A stretch of DNA of 64,000 bases, from the NCBI GenBank assembly GCA_949318235.1, contig OX439127.1:31258586-31322585 (forward strand), written 5' to 3'. Positions 35,197 to 50,076 of this stretch are shown piece after piece (position 1 is the stretch's first letter; every line of letters starts with the position of its first letter). The notes beneath the pieces were generated by a model. It ran no database searches and was not told the origin of the DNA. It saw only the letters and a list, made by a program, of their open reading frames with translations. The DNA is from Ecdyonurus torrentis. Its lineage: Eukaryota; Arthropoda; Insecta; Ephemeroptera; Heptageniidae. A program made the translations under genes and the position numbers.

Positions 35197-38100
35197 ATTC
35201 AAAATACTGATATATATAAAATCGCACATCAGTTGACTCAGGACAATGCTTTCTCAGAATATGCTGCAGTAAATTTTTTCTATCTTATAATCTTAGCCCA
35301 TAAGACAACATATATTATGCAAACGTTTAAATCAAATAGTAAAGGAAAATCCTGAACTCACATAATATATAATAAACCCTGAAAGCCATCTATATATCTA
35401 TTCAATACAGATTGCTCTGGACAAACTGAAAGTTAAAGATATTGAAATTATTATTCCGAGTGAAGTGAGAACATTTATTTTTCTCAGATACTTAAAAATA
35501 GTATTTATAATTTTAATTCATATTTCTATTTTTAGAACTACCTGTATTGCAAACGTATTAAAATCAGAATTTTTGGAAAATTACAGTACTTATTAGCAAT
35601 TTTCCAAACAATGGACGAATTTCCAGGTCGCTAAAAAGGTTATAACAATAATAGTACATAATATGTATAATACGTATATGCATACAGCAGAAAAGATTCT
35701 GTTGCTAATATAATATTGGAAATTTTAATGTGTCTAAAATAATAATAATAATATATAATTATATATTATTTACACATAGTAAATATTAACTAATTAGTCA
35801 AGGAGTGAAACAAATGAGATGGATACTATGCTTTAACACGTTCACGATTCACAATCGTGCTAAACTCTCCTTGCTATCGTCCTTCCTCTCTGCTGGTTAC
35901 GCTTTTTTTATTACTATATTACTTCAGTAAAAGAGATTTCTTACAATATTATATATTATGTATACACACACACATATTATGATTCTACAAAACATACATC
36001 GAAATAATAAAGGTCAACAATTTAGAAATTCGATGTTTTTTTTTTGCGATTTCAGCATAATTTAATAAAATATATAAATATGTATTATTGTATACAGTAA
36101 CTGTGTACGTATGTGTACGAGTGTGAGTGCATGTGTGTGTGTATGTAATGTGTATGTAATATACACACATAAAATAATAATAGCATAAAATAAATTTCAA
36201 TTACGATAAAAATATTTTCGTATGATCGATATTTCAAAGAAAATACTCAATGATAGAGATAGTATAGATAGTTATTTTAAAGGTATAAAATATAATATAG
36301 AGAGAGTACCACAGATGAATTCTTTCACAATTTTATTAGAAACTAATTTTAAATAATAGTAAAAAATAATATACTTTTATATCCACTGTGTCAGTGTATT
36401 ATACTCTCCTCAAAAAGCCTGAGTTCGACCTTTTACGGTATCCCCCAGCCGCGCCCCTTTGAAATGCGTGCGAGAAATGGGCGATACATTAGTGGTAAAA
36501 CTATAAATCGACTGAGCTTTTTTGAGTCTAGTATATATCATGTACGCAGTATTATATGAAAAAGAAAAAAAAAATAAATAAAAAAAAGACATTGAAGTTG
36601 TTTTTGTATAGAACAATAATTTATGAAAATTTTGCTCATAAAATAGTTACAGGTCAATTTTAATTTTCGCATTCATATTTTTTTTATTGTTGTTTTTATA
36701 TTTTTACAATTTTGTTTGTCTTTCTTCATATTCTGCAAAGAAAATATTACAAAAAAAAAAAAAATAATGATTAAACCATTGTTTTAATACATGCAGCAAG
36801 TATTCAAGTACTCAAGTACTCAAGTATTCATTATTCTTTTAAATGAATAAGAAAATCATAAAATTTAAATATTCTGGCACACATTAATTTTGTAAAGATA
36901 TGTCAGAAAACCAATATGGTAATATATTATATTTATGTAAGTGGTTTAAATCTATATCACAGTCGTTATACCTTTTATAGTCTTTAATAAAAAATAACAA
37001 TTTTTATTATTTTTGAATTTAAAAATGATTTAAAGGGGGTAAACAAACTTTTAAACGCACACATAATATCATCTATTAGATTAGTAAAAATTAGGTAGAA
37101 AATCAATAATTTTATAATAAATCTGCAATATCTAATAAAATCTCATAACAGTATAGGTGTCATTAAATTAACAGTAATTAAAATACCACATCAAATGTTA
37201 CTAATAAATATGATTGTATTAGCAAGAACCAATACGGAAAACTTGTAACGGAACCCTTTGAAACGTTTGACACTTGGTGCTTTTAATGTCCACAGCCCCT
37301 TTTAAATATCTTTTGTATCGAAATTTAAATTTGACAAACTAATTTGTTTAGATTGGTTAAAAAAAAAAATAAATAAGCGTCTTTCGAAATAAATGTTTCA
37401 TAAAATTATAAAGCAATATGGAAGTGTTAAGTTCCATGAAAGTCGATGAGACGAAATTGATTCATAATATAATTTCACTAAATTGAATTACCTACTGTCA
37501 ATGTCGTTTTGGTGTACGCTATACTATAACATTAAAGCAATATATCGCTATATCTTTTACCGTGCTTATTTTATATGAAAATCAAAGGCAATTTGCTTAT
37601 AGTAATTTCAAACGATATTTTCTGAAAACTGTATAAATCTGATTCATTTAAATATTTCTTTCTTTTATTTTTTTTTCTTTTAATTATTATTATTTATTTT
37701 TTGAATAATATTTTACTATATGCATTCATATTCCACATACATATCTTTATCACATTATTTTCTAGCTTCTTATGACTTAATTTTCAATTTTCATTAAAAA
37801 ACATTCAATTTGATACACTAAAAAAAGGTAGTTAAGCTCTTACTTCCATTGATTAAATATTTATAAATATTAAATATTGTGTTAAAGGATCTATCTCGAC
37901 TCAACATTAAAGAAGCATTATTATTATTTATCTGTTTTTATATAATAAGAAACTTATATTATTTGACTTTGAGTGATATGTATAGATATTGGTTATAGTT
38001 ATAGTTGTAAAAACATTATATAAGTTCAAAAACAATTATATTTTGATACGAAAAGGATAAAATTAAAAATTCTAGTTTTCATCATAATTCTCTACAGGCA

Positions 38101-40108
38101 TTGAATATTAAATTCAACTACACTTATACACATGGCAATTTGCCGGACGTAAATAAAACCAATCTATATAAAGTGAATTACATAACAAATTACATAAAGA
38201 TAGGCCTTCATAATAATATTCAACGTATTCGCAACTGAAAAAAAGGAGTAGAAGACGAAGAAAAGACGGAAAAGAGAGAAAAGAAATGAAAGGACAGAAT
38301 AGGAGGGTTAAAAGAGAATGTCTGTGTGAAACAGCGATGATATGTTCATTTTGTATAGGGGTTTATAATTTTATTACATACATAATTGGATTGTGCGATT
38401 TTATTTCTGAATGCGTGCCAGAACTTTAAATATTTTTTAGAAAAATTAATGACGCCATATATTTGACTACAGCATTGAACGCTACTTGAAATGCCATTGG
38501 ACCTCGATATGGATAAGGTCAAGTGGGAGATGGATTAATATAATGTCGCACACTGCAGTGCACGCGAATATAAGGGCTTTGTAATTTTGCCTAAAACCAA
38601 AAGAACTATAATATTCGGAAAATATTAGGTTCTTGACCGTAAATCATTTCTATAACCCAAATTTGTATGACATATATACAAAACTGTGTGTACACATTTT
38701 TTTTTTTTTTTTACCTATGCATTTTAATTCTTATGAAATCAAAGAGAATTCCCATTTTTGAAAGAAAGACACTGCCTTATTTACAAGCAAGAATTTTTGC
38801 ATCATGTAATAACTTTGATTGCATAAAACTTAAATTATATTTTAATGGATAATACTAGACATCAAATTTATTACACATTGCTTAGTGTGAACTTATCAAA
38901 GTGAAAGTGTATAAAAAAAAAAAAAAAAAAAAAAAAAGCGAGGAAAATACTTTAATTATCGATGTCGATGCACTAATAAGTTTCTGTTGCTCAGATGATA
39001 TAAAATAATAAAAATCTAATGCAACTGCTAAGAAATTGCAGTACAATAGAAGAATTTATGGGCAGAGTATTATTATTACCTATAAATGAAAACACTTAAA
39101 TGCACTGAAATATGGTGTGGTTAAAGCCATGTTCGTACAGAGTAATATTTTAATGTGCAGTAAATTTGATTGGATACAATACAACCTCCAATGAAAACTA
39201 TTAAATTTAATGGAATTTAAATTTAAGGTGCTATGTAAATCTGTGAACAATCCATTGTAGTATATTGTTAATAAAGGCAAAAACAATTCAAAATGCAAAT
39301 TTTTATTTGTACATATAGGCTTAATTATGATATATATATGCAACTACTCTTTAAGTTACTGTATTTTAGTTACAATGATTTATAATAATAATAATAATAG
39401 TTCTTTATTGAATTTAAATTGTGAGTGATACATTTAGAAAAGAAAAAAAATACAAAAACAACAAGTGAGTATCAACGGGTGACGAGAAAAAGGCAAAATG
39501 CCTATACACTATAGTGATCTCACACCTTTATCAGAAAAACTGCTTCGTCTAATTAAAACTATCGTATTAATAGTCGTATGGTCTACTTTTCTGATAAACA
39601 AAGCTATAACTTGATGGCTTGTTCCCAAGGAGCCATATTTGCAATGCAATAAATCTGTATGTTTAAAAATTTATAATGGTTTTTAAATAAAAATTGCATG
39701 TAATTATATTTATTACTGTGCAAATATTGCTCCTTGTGAACTAGCCATACCTTTGATCGCAACTATTCATATACCAATATATTTAAGTTATTTAATTATA
39801 ATGCAGTAACTATAGGTTAGTAAAGGTTAGTTACATATAAACATTATAACGATATTATGTACAAATATATGCACGATTTGAAATTTCATTTCTCATAGTA
39901 AACGCAGTACTATAATGGCTTGTTCGCAGTGAAGGATACTTGCATTGCGCCTAAAATTTGACTGCATGAAATTTTAATGGTTTTAATTCAAAATTCAAAA
40001 TTTTTTATTTCATTTCTCTCTCCTACAATCAGTATACAAATACAATGCATCTGCCAAGGTTCAGATCTACAAAACATAGACATTTAGAAACAATCGTCAA
40101 ACTTAAGT

Positions 40109-40312
40109 ATTATTCACATGACGCGTATATTTGACGCGCGTCGACGTGCGTCGACGCGCGTAACAAAGTTGGAACAATGTAAACAAATGGAGCCATTCAC
40201 ATGGTTTTTGAAAATTACATATGAACGGCTCCATTTGTTTACATTGTTTCAGCTTTGTTACGCGCGTCGACGCACGTTGACGCGCGTCAAATTTACGCGT
40301 CATGTGAATAAT
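40109..40312. mobile_element. 204-bp CpG-rich palindromic element
   Basis: The termini ATTATTCACATGACGCGTA and TACGCGTCATGTGAATAAT are exact complements. Inward, each arm carries GACGCGCGTCGAC and CGTCGACGCGCGTAACAAAG type words, then AATGTAAACAAATGGAGCC. The centre is only about 30 bp. Dense CpG in an AT-rich region points to a recent insertion. Two 66-79 codon frames on opposite strands are mirror images. MITE-like, non-coding. Confidence 0.85.
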
Positions 40313-41054
40313 GCTTTACATACTAAAAAAATGCTATTTTTAAAAATCGCCACTTAATAGAAACAAATTGGAGTTTGTATCCAATGAAATTTATTGCACA
40401 TTGAAGATATTGCTCGGTATGAACAATGAACTATAGACATTTAACATCAATAATATAGGTCGAATATTAATAAATTTACACACGAGTTGGAGAAGTGTAA
40501 AAGGGTGAGAAGAAGGAAAATAAAATGATTCCCATAGACAAGCCTATCAGCAACAAACGTTGTTGACAGGGAAAAATATATAGGTGCGGGCTTAGCAATT
40601 CAGGAAGGGGGTGTGGCTCTAGAACACGCATTGATAAGGCTATCACATAATAAATTGGTTCAAAATCTATCATGTGCCAAAATATTATCATTGGCTCATT
40701 TCATCGAATAATTATTCCAATAAACTTAGTAACTGTTGATATGAAATAAAATTTTAAGTATATAGTTTTACAAATGTAATTGGCATTTTTACTTGGATAA
40801 ATAACGTCGTAAGGATGAAAATTGATCCATGTTGTCATGTGGTGAAAATAACAGAAAAGGTGAATACTCATAGTTTGAGAACATCCAAAATACATTTGGT
40901 CACAGAAAAGATAAGAAATGTGCATCAATACACTTGGAAATTTGTTTTCCATTTCCTCCCACAGAACATTAAATTTTCTAAGGTACTGTGTATAGAAAAA
41001 CAATATTAAGAGGTGGAGAATATAATCAAGCAAGAGATTCACATTCAGACACAC

Positions 41055-41170
<116 letters not shown>

Positions 41171-41712
41171 AAAATGATAAGATTTATTATTAACTATATA
41201 AGGGGCTAATATTAAAATTAAATAAATGAAACAAAGTTTAAAATTTCAAAGTACATTTGAATTTTACAACAACAAAAAAAGTTACAACGAAAAAGCAAGG
41301 GAGAAAATTAGAAAATCATTAATTTTAATGGGAAAAGGCCGATTTTTGTCCCAAGGTTCCCTAACTTTATAATATATTATGTCGTTGCACAATTTTAGTG
41401 AGTGTTACACCATAGTATAAGTATTATACTACTATACTTATATACTATTGTACATAAATACTATAAAATATACTATTATGCTCAGTTAAATTAATGTACT
41501 TTTGTGGCACGGGAAATGAAATTTAAACGTTAGAAAATTTTATTTCGAGGTTTGTAGTTATAATAGCCTATTTGTTTACGGTGATCTGCTTCAACCATAA
41601 TAAATAAAAATTATACAGGTACAGGGTAGTATGGCAGAGACAGCATGCAGGCAAGTAAAAAAATTTAGCGTAATTATTGAAACCTGTTGGCTTTTTATAT
41701 TTCCATTTGAAA

Positions 41713-41714
<2 letters not shown>

Positions 41715-41763
<49 letters not shown>
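41715..41763. repeat. (CT)n microsatellite
   Basis: About 24 CT units. It lies about 115 bp from a (GA)n tract in complementary orientation. Confidence 0.97.
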
Positions 41764-41770
<7 letters not shown>

Positions 41771-41876
41771 CTTTCTTTTTATGAATGACATCAAGTCTGA
41801 TCCTATTTTATGTCTCTTACCGAGTTTTATGGCGAACTGGGGAATTGTGTATAGGAGAGATTGAAGGATGGCGAAG

Positions 41877-41979
<103 letters not shown>

Positions 41980-43702
41980 CAAAAGGAAAAATAATAATGA
42001 AACATAGATTTGAGAATGACAATAAATTTTAAAATATCGATCCAAAATTTTCGTACAACTGTCAGGCAAAGAGAAAGAAATGGTAATCTGAGTACGTCGT
42101 TATGTTTTGCTTAAATTTCCCCCCTTGTGTTTACTTTTGAGATATAGAAAATATTAACTTAAAAACGCTGCATAAAGTAAAATTCGTAAGCAATGCGAAA
42201 GATTTATGAGTTATTTATATTCACGGAAAAAATAAAAATAAATTAATAACATTACATTTAAAATTCCTAGAAAATTATTAACTGTCATACTAAGTTGATG
42301 CTTATTAATTTTTGGCAATATGATATGATCTATGTAACACAATATTCATATGTAAAAGTTTCTTTTGTTATTAAAAACCTATACATAGAAGGAGTAGAAA
42401 ACGCGAAATTGCATATTTTTCCAGTTATTATATAGATGTATAAAATATTATGATTTTGTTTTAAATTTGGTTTCAATTTTTCATTTTTATAATTTTGTAT
42501 ATTATATATTAGCATACCAGTGCTATAGTGCGAGTAATTAACGCTTATTCACTGCAATTATTTAGAACAAAGGTGTGATACATATAACCTCTATAAGGGT
42601 TAACTGAATACCAAGTCATTTGAATTCTTTACGATGTTTATTTGTGTAATATATAATCTATTTCCATTAAAAATTATTCCTTCAAAATTAGAAAAAGAAA
42701 AAAAAAACTAGAGGAGAAAATGTATGTTTAAGAAGAGGTTGGTGTTCACAGTATTTCAAAGAAAATAAATCAAACCATAAGTGTATTAAAAAGTACCCAT
42801 GTCGATGCCCAAATAGTATATAGCTTTGTTATCGCTTTCTTAATGATTTTGTAATACAAAATATGTAATAACTGCAGTAAGATAGGGTCCAAATGACTTT
42901 TGAGATTGAGGTTAATAAATATTACGTCCATACTACCATAAATAATAAAGAATAGTACGTAAATATGAGACTTTTGCGTTCGTTATACAGACACAAACAT
43001 ATATACGTATACACACACATTGTATGTATATGCTAATTTAAAAATAAAGTGTGAATCCAAACAAAAACCTGAGGATTTTAAAACAATTAGAAGTCTCCGC
43101 AGTTAAACTGCGGATATGATATATGTTTGGAAACAAAAATTTTACACCGTAACCGTAAAGTAAGCAAAACACATGTGACTTTTTCTGGTCGGCTTTTCTT
43201 CGTATAGAGGTTGTGCTAAAAATTTCAATGATACTTGTCATGCATAATCTATCCTATGAGTAAAAATCATAATTATATAGTTATTATTTGAGAACATTTC
43301 TTTTCACATTTTTTTGTGTAATTACATTTATTAGCAAAACTGCACCATACAATTCCAATCGTTAGCAACAATGTGTCACGAGCATTAGATCAAGATATTA
43401 TAATTATAGAGCATACAGTAGATTGAAAAAAAAAATATATATATATACGATATTCTATTAGTAATGCAGCTTGAGCCACAAATCCAATGAGCTAGAGAAG
43501 TCGATTAATTTTCATTGGGCGCGGCAAAAATGGGCAATTTAAACGTTTCTATCGTCCTGCAAATATATATTATACATCTTGATTGCAAAAAAAAATTTAA
43601 TAATAAACAAATAAAAAATAAAAATTATAACAATCCATTCCGCCTCAAACGCTCTTTTCTGTGTTTGATAATAGTTAAAAGGTTTATCTCTCTCATGCTT
43701 AC

Positions 43703-43775
43703 CAAAGAACTGAGACTTGGCGTTCCCTGCGAGCACCGCGACGAGGGCGCAGATAATAACAATCAAAGTTGTCAT
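43703..43775 (-). CDS. Internal first coding exon: signal peptide, phase-1 donor
   Basis: Reading leftward, an ATG at 43773-43775 starts MTTLIVIICALVAVLAG, then NAKSQFF, and the exon ends at a strong donor, GTAAGCAT, after one base of the next codon (phase 1). The leader has a short N-region, a hydrophobic core (LIVIICALVAVLA) and small residues suited to signal peptidase (VLA or GNA at -3 to -1). Phase 1 matches all 19 LDLa exons and joins E4 as G|AT (Asp). The exon would give a secreted short isoform beginning at E4 and lacking E1-E2. Its codons are GC-rich relative to flanking DNA. It could instead belong to a separate nested gene, but strand and phase favour the LDLa gene. Confidence 0.75.
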
Positions 43776-43924
43776 ATTCTGTCACTTTTATTCAAACTAG
43801 TCCAATTTCATGACTAAAAATGACTTTGAATATACTGCTAGTCTTTTTTAATACAAATTTAAAGATTCACTTAGTTAGAAAAAAGTTTCTACCTATATCT
43901 TCAGACGAAAGAATATAGGTACCA

Positions 43925-44175
43925 CGATACAATTCTTCAGTCCTCCACCAAACAATCACTCTTCGTCTAGTCTCTGACGGTATCTTTGCCAGTGTGCTTG
44001 GTGCTCGCTCCCGCTGCATCCAACATCAACTTTGTGGTGGTGCGTCCTCGTTCGGCAAAGTTCGTTCTCACTCGCAGAGTTCGAGACTCCCTCGCAATGT
44101 TGAATTAACTTGAAGTCTCGTTGAAGTACTTCAACATCACTTCGCGCCTGCCGTGGTGATGTCACGAGGACTTAT
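43925..44175 (-). promoter_or_regulatory. CpG-rich promoter / 5' UTR region of the internal start
   Basis: About 17 CpG dinucleotides occur in 250 bp where the surrounding kilobases have almost none. The patch lies 150-400 bp upstream of the signal-peptide ATG on the same strand. It may be a non-coding first exon: ATATAG followed by GTAGAAAC near 43890-43897 could be its donor, and GTGACAG just before the ATG could be an acceptor. A 69-codon frame from 44165 would then be an upstream ORF. No clear TATA box was seen; the start site cannot be placed by eye. Confidence 0.5.
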
Positions 44176-45704
44176 TTTTCTCAACATCAACAATCATCAA
44201 GTTACATAAAATTTACTAAAAATTGTCCTTCAATTCTTGACAATTTTTGATCACCATAGCATATCATATAGCAGGTGAAAATCATATATTTAGGGGCTAA
44301 ATAAAATATTCTAAAGGTGCTGAAAATGTCCCATTTTTATCTTAAGAGAATTGAAAATACGTTTTCCTCTTGCCAAAATTTAAAATCTATTGACATTCTT
44401 CTTAAATTATAAAAATAAATTCAGAAAAAATCAATATTAAAGCAACTTATTTTTGAAATGTTATCTTCTTTTCTTTTATATATTATTTAAATAGGTTTAG
44501 TTTATATTTATATATTATATATACATATACAAAAAAAAATCCTACATGTAATTTTCAATTGTTATTTGACAATAAAAAAAACATTAAAAAAAAATTTGAT
44601 AGCTTGATGTGGATAAAAAAAAGTGTTCAACTTTGATTTGTTTAGATTATATATTATAGTAACAAAAAAATAGATTGCAAAAGTGCAAAATCCTTCATGA
44701 ATTACAACTACACATGATTAGTGTAGTTAATATTTACATATTCATCATATTTACAGCAAGAAGAAAGTAAATATTAAAATCAATGAATATAATGAAATAA
44801 AAGAATACCATCGTACATATTTATGACGATATTTAAAATGCAGACTTGACAGGTATGCCATTACACTATCAAGCGTTGCATTCTGAAAAGAGAAGGACTA
44901 TAAGTACTCGTCGCGTATATCAAGCAGTATGTGGTGCCGAATACAATTTATAAATACAGACGTTTTTTATTACATGGTGGTGAGGTGTACAGTAGGTATA
45001 TCATTTACCATTCGTTCTTTCGTCTCTTCTTTAAAAAAAAAAAAAGTAAAGAAATATGGTTCTTGATAATCTTTTAACTTATAGTACTTGATCAACAGCT
45101 ATAAGAGTAAGAGAATTATTTGGCAAGGGGCACGGAAAACAATAATATTGAAATTGTTATTGGGAGTAAGCGACGTGATTGTTAAGTTTTTGAAACAAAC
45201 TGCAATTAAACATCTTTATGCTAAAATTAAACCGGAAAAATAAGCGGACTATAGGAATGAATAGATATTGCATAATTGTTATTTCCATAATTAACATTTG
45301 TTATGACTATAGCGATACACGAAAAACACTCGCTCTGTGCATAGGCACCGGCACGCTAAAAGCCATAGACACTTGAAGTTTTCGAAATAAAATTATTTAG
45401 TGTTTCATGAACCACGATACCAAAGAATTTATAAATAGTTAGAACCTCATTTTATGTTCCGTAATAAAAAACAAAAACAAGATATTAAGGTTAAAGGTAG
45501 TATACGTAATTAATACATTGCAAATGTGGTGTAATATACTGCAATTTGAACTGATTTGAATCTTAATATTGAAAGATTAAGTCGGCTAGCCCCATGGAAT
45601 GATTATTATGCACGACAAACACAAAAATTAATAAAATAAAGTCTCTATAACAATTGCGAATCGCCCCTATAATTTTTTTGTTTTTGTTTTTTTCGTTTTT
45701 TTCG

Positions 45705-45848
<144 letters not shown>

Positions 45849-46916
45849 TTGTGTGCCAAACAATGAGATTACCATGAATACAAGGTTTTTAAACTCATTA
45901 ACGTAGTGATTGTAAAATTTTAATGTCTGCCGAGCCCAAAAATTCATAAAACATATCTTCTGTTACTGAGTAAAAAGTGAAGTGGGGTCGGTTAACGAAA
46001 CAATGACTCGATCAAGCGCGCACTTGCATAAGATGACAAATTATGTATAAGAGATCATCGTTCCGCTATAATGTTAAGAATGTCATTATAAAGCCATGCC
46101 GCAGATGGAAATGAAGGAGTGGTTAGTTCTTTAACAAAATAGCAATTAGCAACTGTACAAACATGACAATATAACAATTATATGATATTTTATTATACTG
46201 TGTTTTTGTATAATTATATATGTATAGTATATAATATATTAAGTATTGATATTGATCAAACTGTTTCATCAAAACTCAGTACGGCTTTTGGTCACCTAGA
46301 TTTGAACATTTCTATAAGAGATGAATGCATTTCGAAAAAATAAAACACATAATATAATATGAAAGTTTAATTTGACGTATGCAAAACACACACATTTATA
46401 TCTATATCTATGAATTACTTCAATTAGCAATACAAGCACGCTTTAAATAATAAGTATATCTGTGTAGCTCTAACATTACGATATGATAGATGCTTAAAAA
46501 TAAGTTAATTAAAACTGACGGAATTAAAATATATTAAAGGTCGATATTAATAGTTATTTACTAATGATTTATTTTATTATTTTATTTTTAATTCATAAAT
46601 ATTTCAGTGACATATCATTCATGAATATATTCGTAAGATCGTACTAGAGTCAAAATTTTATAGAGACAATTCAAAATCCTATTCGTGAATTGTTTTTCAA
46701 CGCACATCAAATATATGTGACCAAAAATCAAATTAATTGTTTTAACTAATGGTAATTGAGCCAAAATAATAACACTATCAAAGAAAAGAAAGAAAAAAGT
46801 TGGCGTTTTTTTTTTTTTAATCAAACCCGTTTTATTACTTTACGATTCGGTGACATTTTTTTTAGCTTTTAACCAAATTCAAGTTTGTCAGGTTTGGGTT
46901 GTTATATATATATTAT

Positions 46917-46918
<2 letters not shown>

Positions 46919-46968
<50 letters not shown>
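46919..46968. repeat. (GA)n microsatellite
   Basis: About 25 GA units. Confidence 0.95.
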
Positions 46969-46972
<4 letters not shown>

Positions 46973-49900
46973 ATCGTTATACTTTGAGTAGTAATCATCG
47001 TACTAGCAACCTATTAGTCTTCATTGTGTGTTTTTGAACTGTCCAAGCTGCTTAAATATTTGATTCTATAATAATGTTGCACAAAGTGTTATTATAAACC
47101 TTAATGTTGCACTATATGTTGCACGTTCATTTTGTTGCCTTAATGAAACTATTAATTAGACGTATACAATACAATACTTAATATGGTTAAAGAAAGAGAG
47201 AGAGAGAAAGAAAGAGAGATTTTTCTGTTGAGCTTGAAATTATATTTTCTTCATGTATGTAGAGTATGATAAAGCAAACGTGTGCACGTCTTTTTGACAC
47301 TTTGCGTTTCTAAGCACACACATCTCATTTGTCACGTGGTATTTCAGAACGCTGTCAAAATATCATAATTTAAGCGTATCGGCAACACCCTCGAATACCA
47401 TATTATACTGTATACACAGTTTAGTAAGTGTGAATTTTAATCACTATGCAATAAACAATGATCGTTAAATCGCAACATGAAAACAATGAAATATTTCTCT
47501 CTATTTTTGCCTCGTTTCCTCAATCTTGTTTTAAAATTTATCAAATGCGCTGAGTTAAGTATATTATACATACATCTGAATTATTGAATTAGCTATAGTG
47601 TTGGTAAAAGTACATGTTAAAAACCAATAATAATATTAATAATATTAACGAGAACCTTTTCCATCACCACCTCTCCCAATGCGAGTGGGGATTACCGTTA
47701 CTTTTTGCCGATTTTTTTTTTTTTATAATATATTTATTATATATATTAGGACCCGGGTGATATTACTATATTTGTAGTAAATGTCAGCACGCATTCTATA
47801 GCCATTACATTATACTGGCAGCTTTAAATGTTTTTAAGGCGGAGGATACAAGAAGTGATAGTGGCAAATTCAGTAATTTTAAAACTAGATTCGAAATGAA
47901 AAATATAGTTTAACAATGCACAAACAACCAATGTGAATTTTAATGATTTTTTTAAATAATAAAATCAGAGCGGCGAAGAAGTTGCCTCCTGGGACGTAAA
48001 AGTCCGGAAAATTTAAAAAGATAACAGGTTTTGAAAGAACATTTTACTAAAATAGAAATACAAAAAATGTTGAATTTTAGAATCTGTATAGTAAGATCTA
48101 TAAATCACAAATCAAATTATTTTAGCATATAATATACCAAGAGGTTTAAGGCGGGAAATCAGGTACACCGGGATTTGACTAAAAAGTTGTAAAGAAAGAA
48201 AAATCTGAAATCTTGCACAGTGATACATTAGGATAAGGTATCTTTAAAAATGTAAAAATTTTGGGGGGTCACCATGCTAGATTTAAATGATGATATTTTT
48301 GAAAATTTAGTCCCATAAGAGCCCATGTATTGTCATTAATTATTTTCTCTCTTATCTGATGATCACGGGGTTCTGAAAATTTTATCATAGGTAGATGTTA
48401 CTATTAACTTTCAAATGGCATCATTAAGTTTGGAAGTTTTCTTTTTAGATTTTGAAATGGAAGCCATCTGAATACATTGACAGTATAATTATGGTTTATG
48501 AGCGCGCAGTTTACTATTATAAATACATTATTTATATTATAAATCATTTGCTCTCCATTTTATAATTTTATATTAATATTTTTTCAATTATGTATTCTGT
48601 AAATTAACCTCCACTCACAGTTTTGAAACTAAAATCAACCATAAATTCAAGGTGTAAAATTCTCAACATTGAGATGATTGAAATGGTTCAACAGATTAAA
48701 ATTTAACAAAAATGTTTTCAAAATATATCTTATGCTTATTGAATAATGAAACTGTAGATATTAGTTACATCAAACTATACAACTTAATCAATATAATGCT
48801 CATAGCAATTATAAAAATTTTAATAATAATACAATAATTTACGAAAAAAATTTGGGGTGAACCAAATTTACAATTTGTACAATTTTATTTATATTATATT
48901 TTACTCGTTTTATTTTCAATTTTGCTTTGAGTGTTAGACAATGAATTATTCGATTATCATAAGAAAAAGGCATGCCATACAAATTATGTGCTTCTAAAAC
49001 ATTAGTTGGGCATTCACTGTATAAGTTACTTAATTGTTGTATACAACATAGTGACTTTTCATATAGCGTAACGTTATTTCTTCAGTAGTAAAAAGTAAAT
49101 TTACAGTACAGAATAGTTGAGCCAACATAACATAGTTAACGTAACAGTCTCAACTTTCCATGTAGAAATATTCAATATAAAAATCACTGAATCTAACCAA
49201 TTTTATTGCAATAATTAACATTTTATCCATTATGTTTTATTCATAAATCATGATGATGACATAACTGAATTATTAATATCGTTTTTAACTCGTTTGAATC
49301 CTTCATGCTTCATTCCGACGTTATGTCATTTCCATTACGTCATTTGAGAAATGCATATGCGAGAAAAGCAATGAATGCAACTACGGCGTAATGATGCCGT
49401 TGTTGTGGTTATTACTGGGTTTAATATATTATTATATAACTCGTGAGTTCTACAGAATATTATTTCTTATATTACTATAGTATATAAATATAGTCAAATA
49501 TTAAGTTAATATTTATGGTAATGCATTATTTAAATAGTAGATCACACAATAGTAATAGTAGTAGTGCTTGTAGTTCACAGTTCACGTTCACACTGTGAAA
49601 TCATGTGAAATATGTCATATAAAAAGAATTATTTGTACTGCGCAAGTGCAGTTGAAACTCAAAACCATTTGTTTATTAGAAACTATGCAATATAAAAATA
49701 TTTCAGTAAACTAGCCCTATGCTTTGATAATATTTTGGAAAGATATGTAAATGTAGTTTATTACAAAACATAAAACTAGGAAATACAGGTATTACAAAAA
49801 TATACAGTAGCATGTATTTAATTTAAGCCATTCACAATTACACACGGCTCGATTCATTGACTGAGACTGTCTGATGAACACACATACCACACACCACTGA

Positions 49901-49996
49901 GGCCGACAAAGCTCATGATCGTGCTTGTGCTATCGTTTATATTTATGCGAACCACGTGCGTATAGTATGTATTATAATATGTATCCACGTAGTTTT

Positions 49997-49998
<2 letters not shown>

Positions 49999-50074
<76 letters not shown>
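49999..50074. repeat. (GT)n microsatellite
   Basis: About 38 GT units. Confidence 0.95.

Positions 50075-50076
<2 letters not shown>

Noticed and set aside
43956..44165. 69-codon minus-strand frame as an independent protein
   Set aside because: Lies in the CpG-rich 5' region and has no recognisable domain; at most an upstream ORF.
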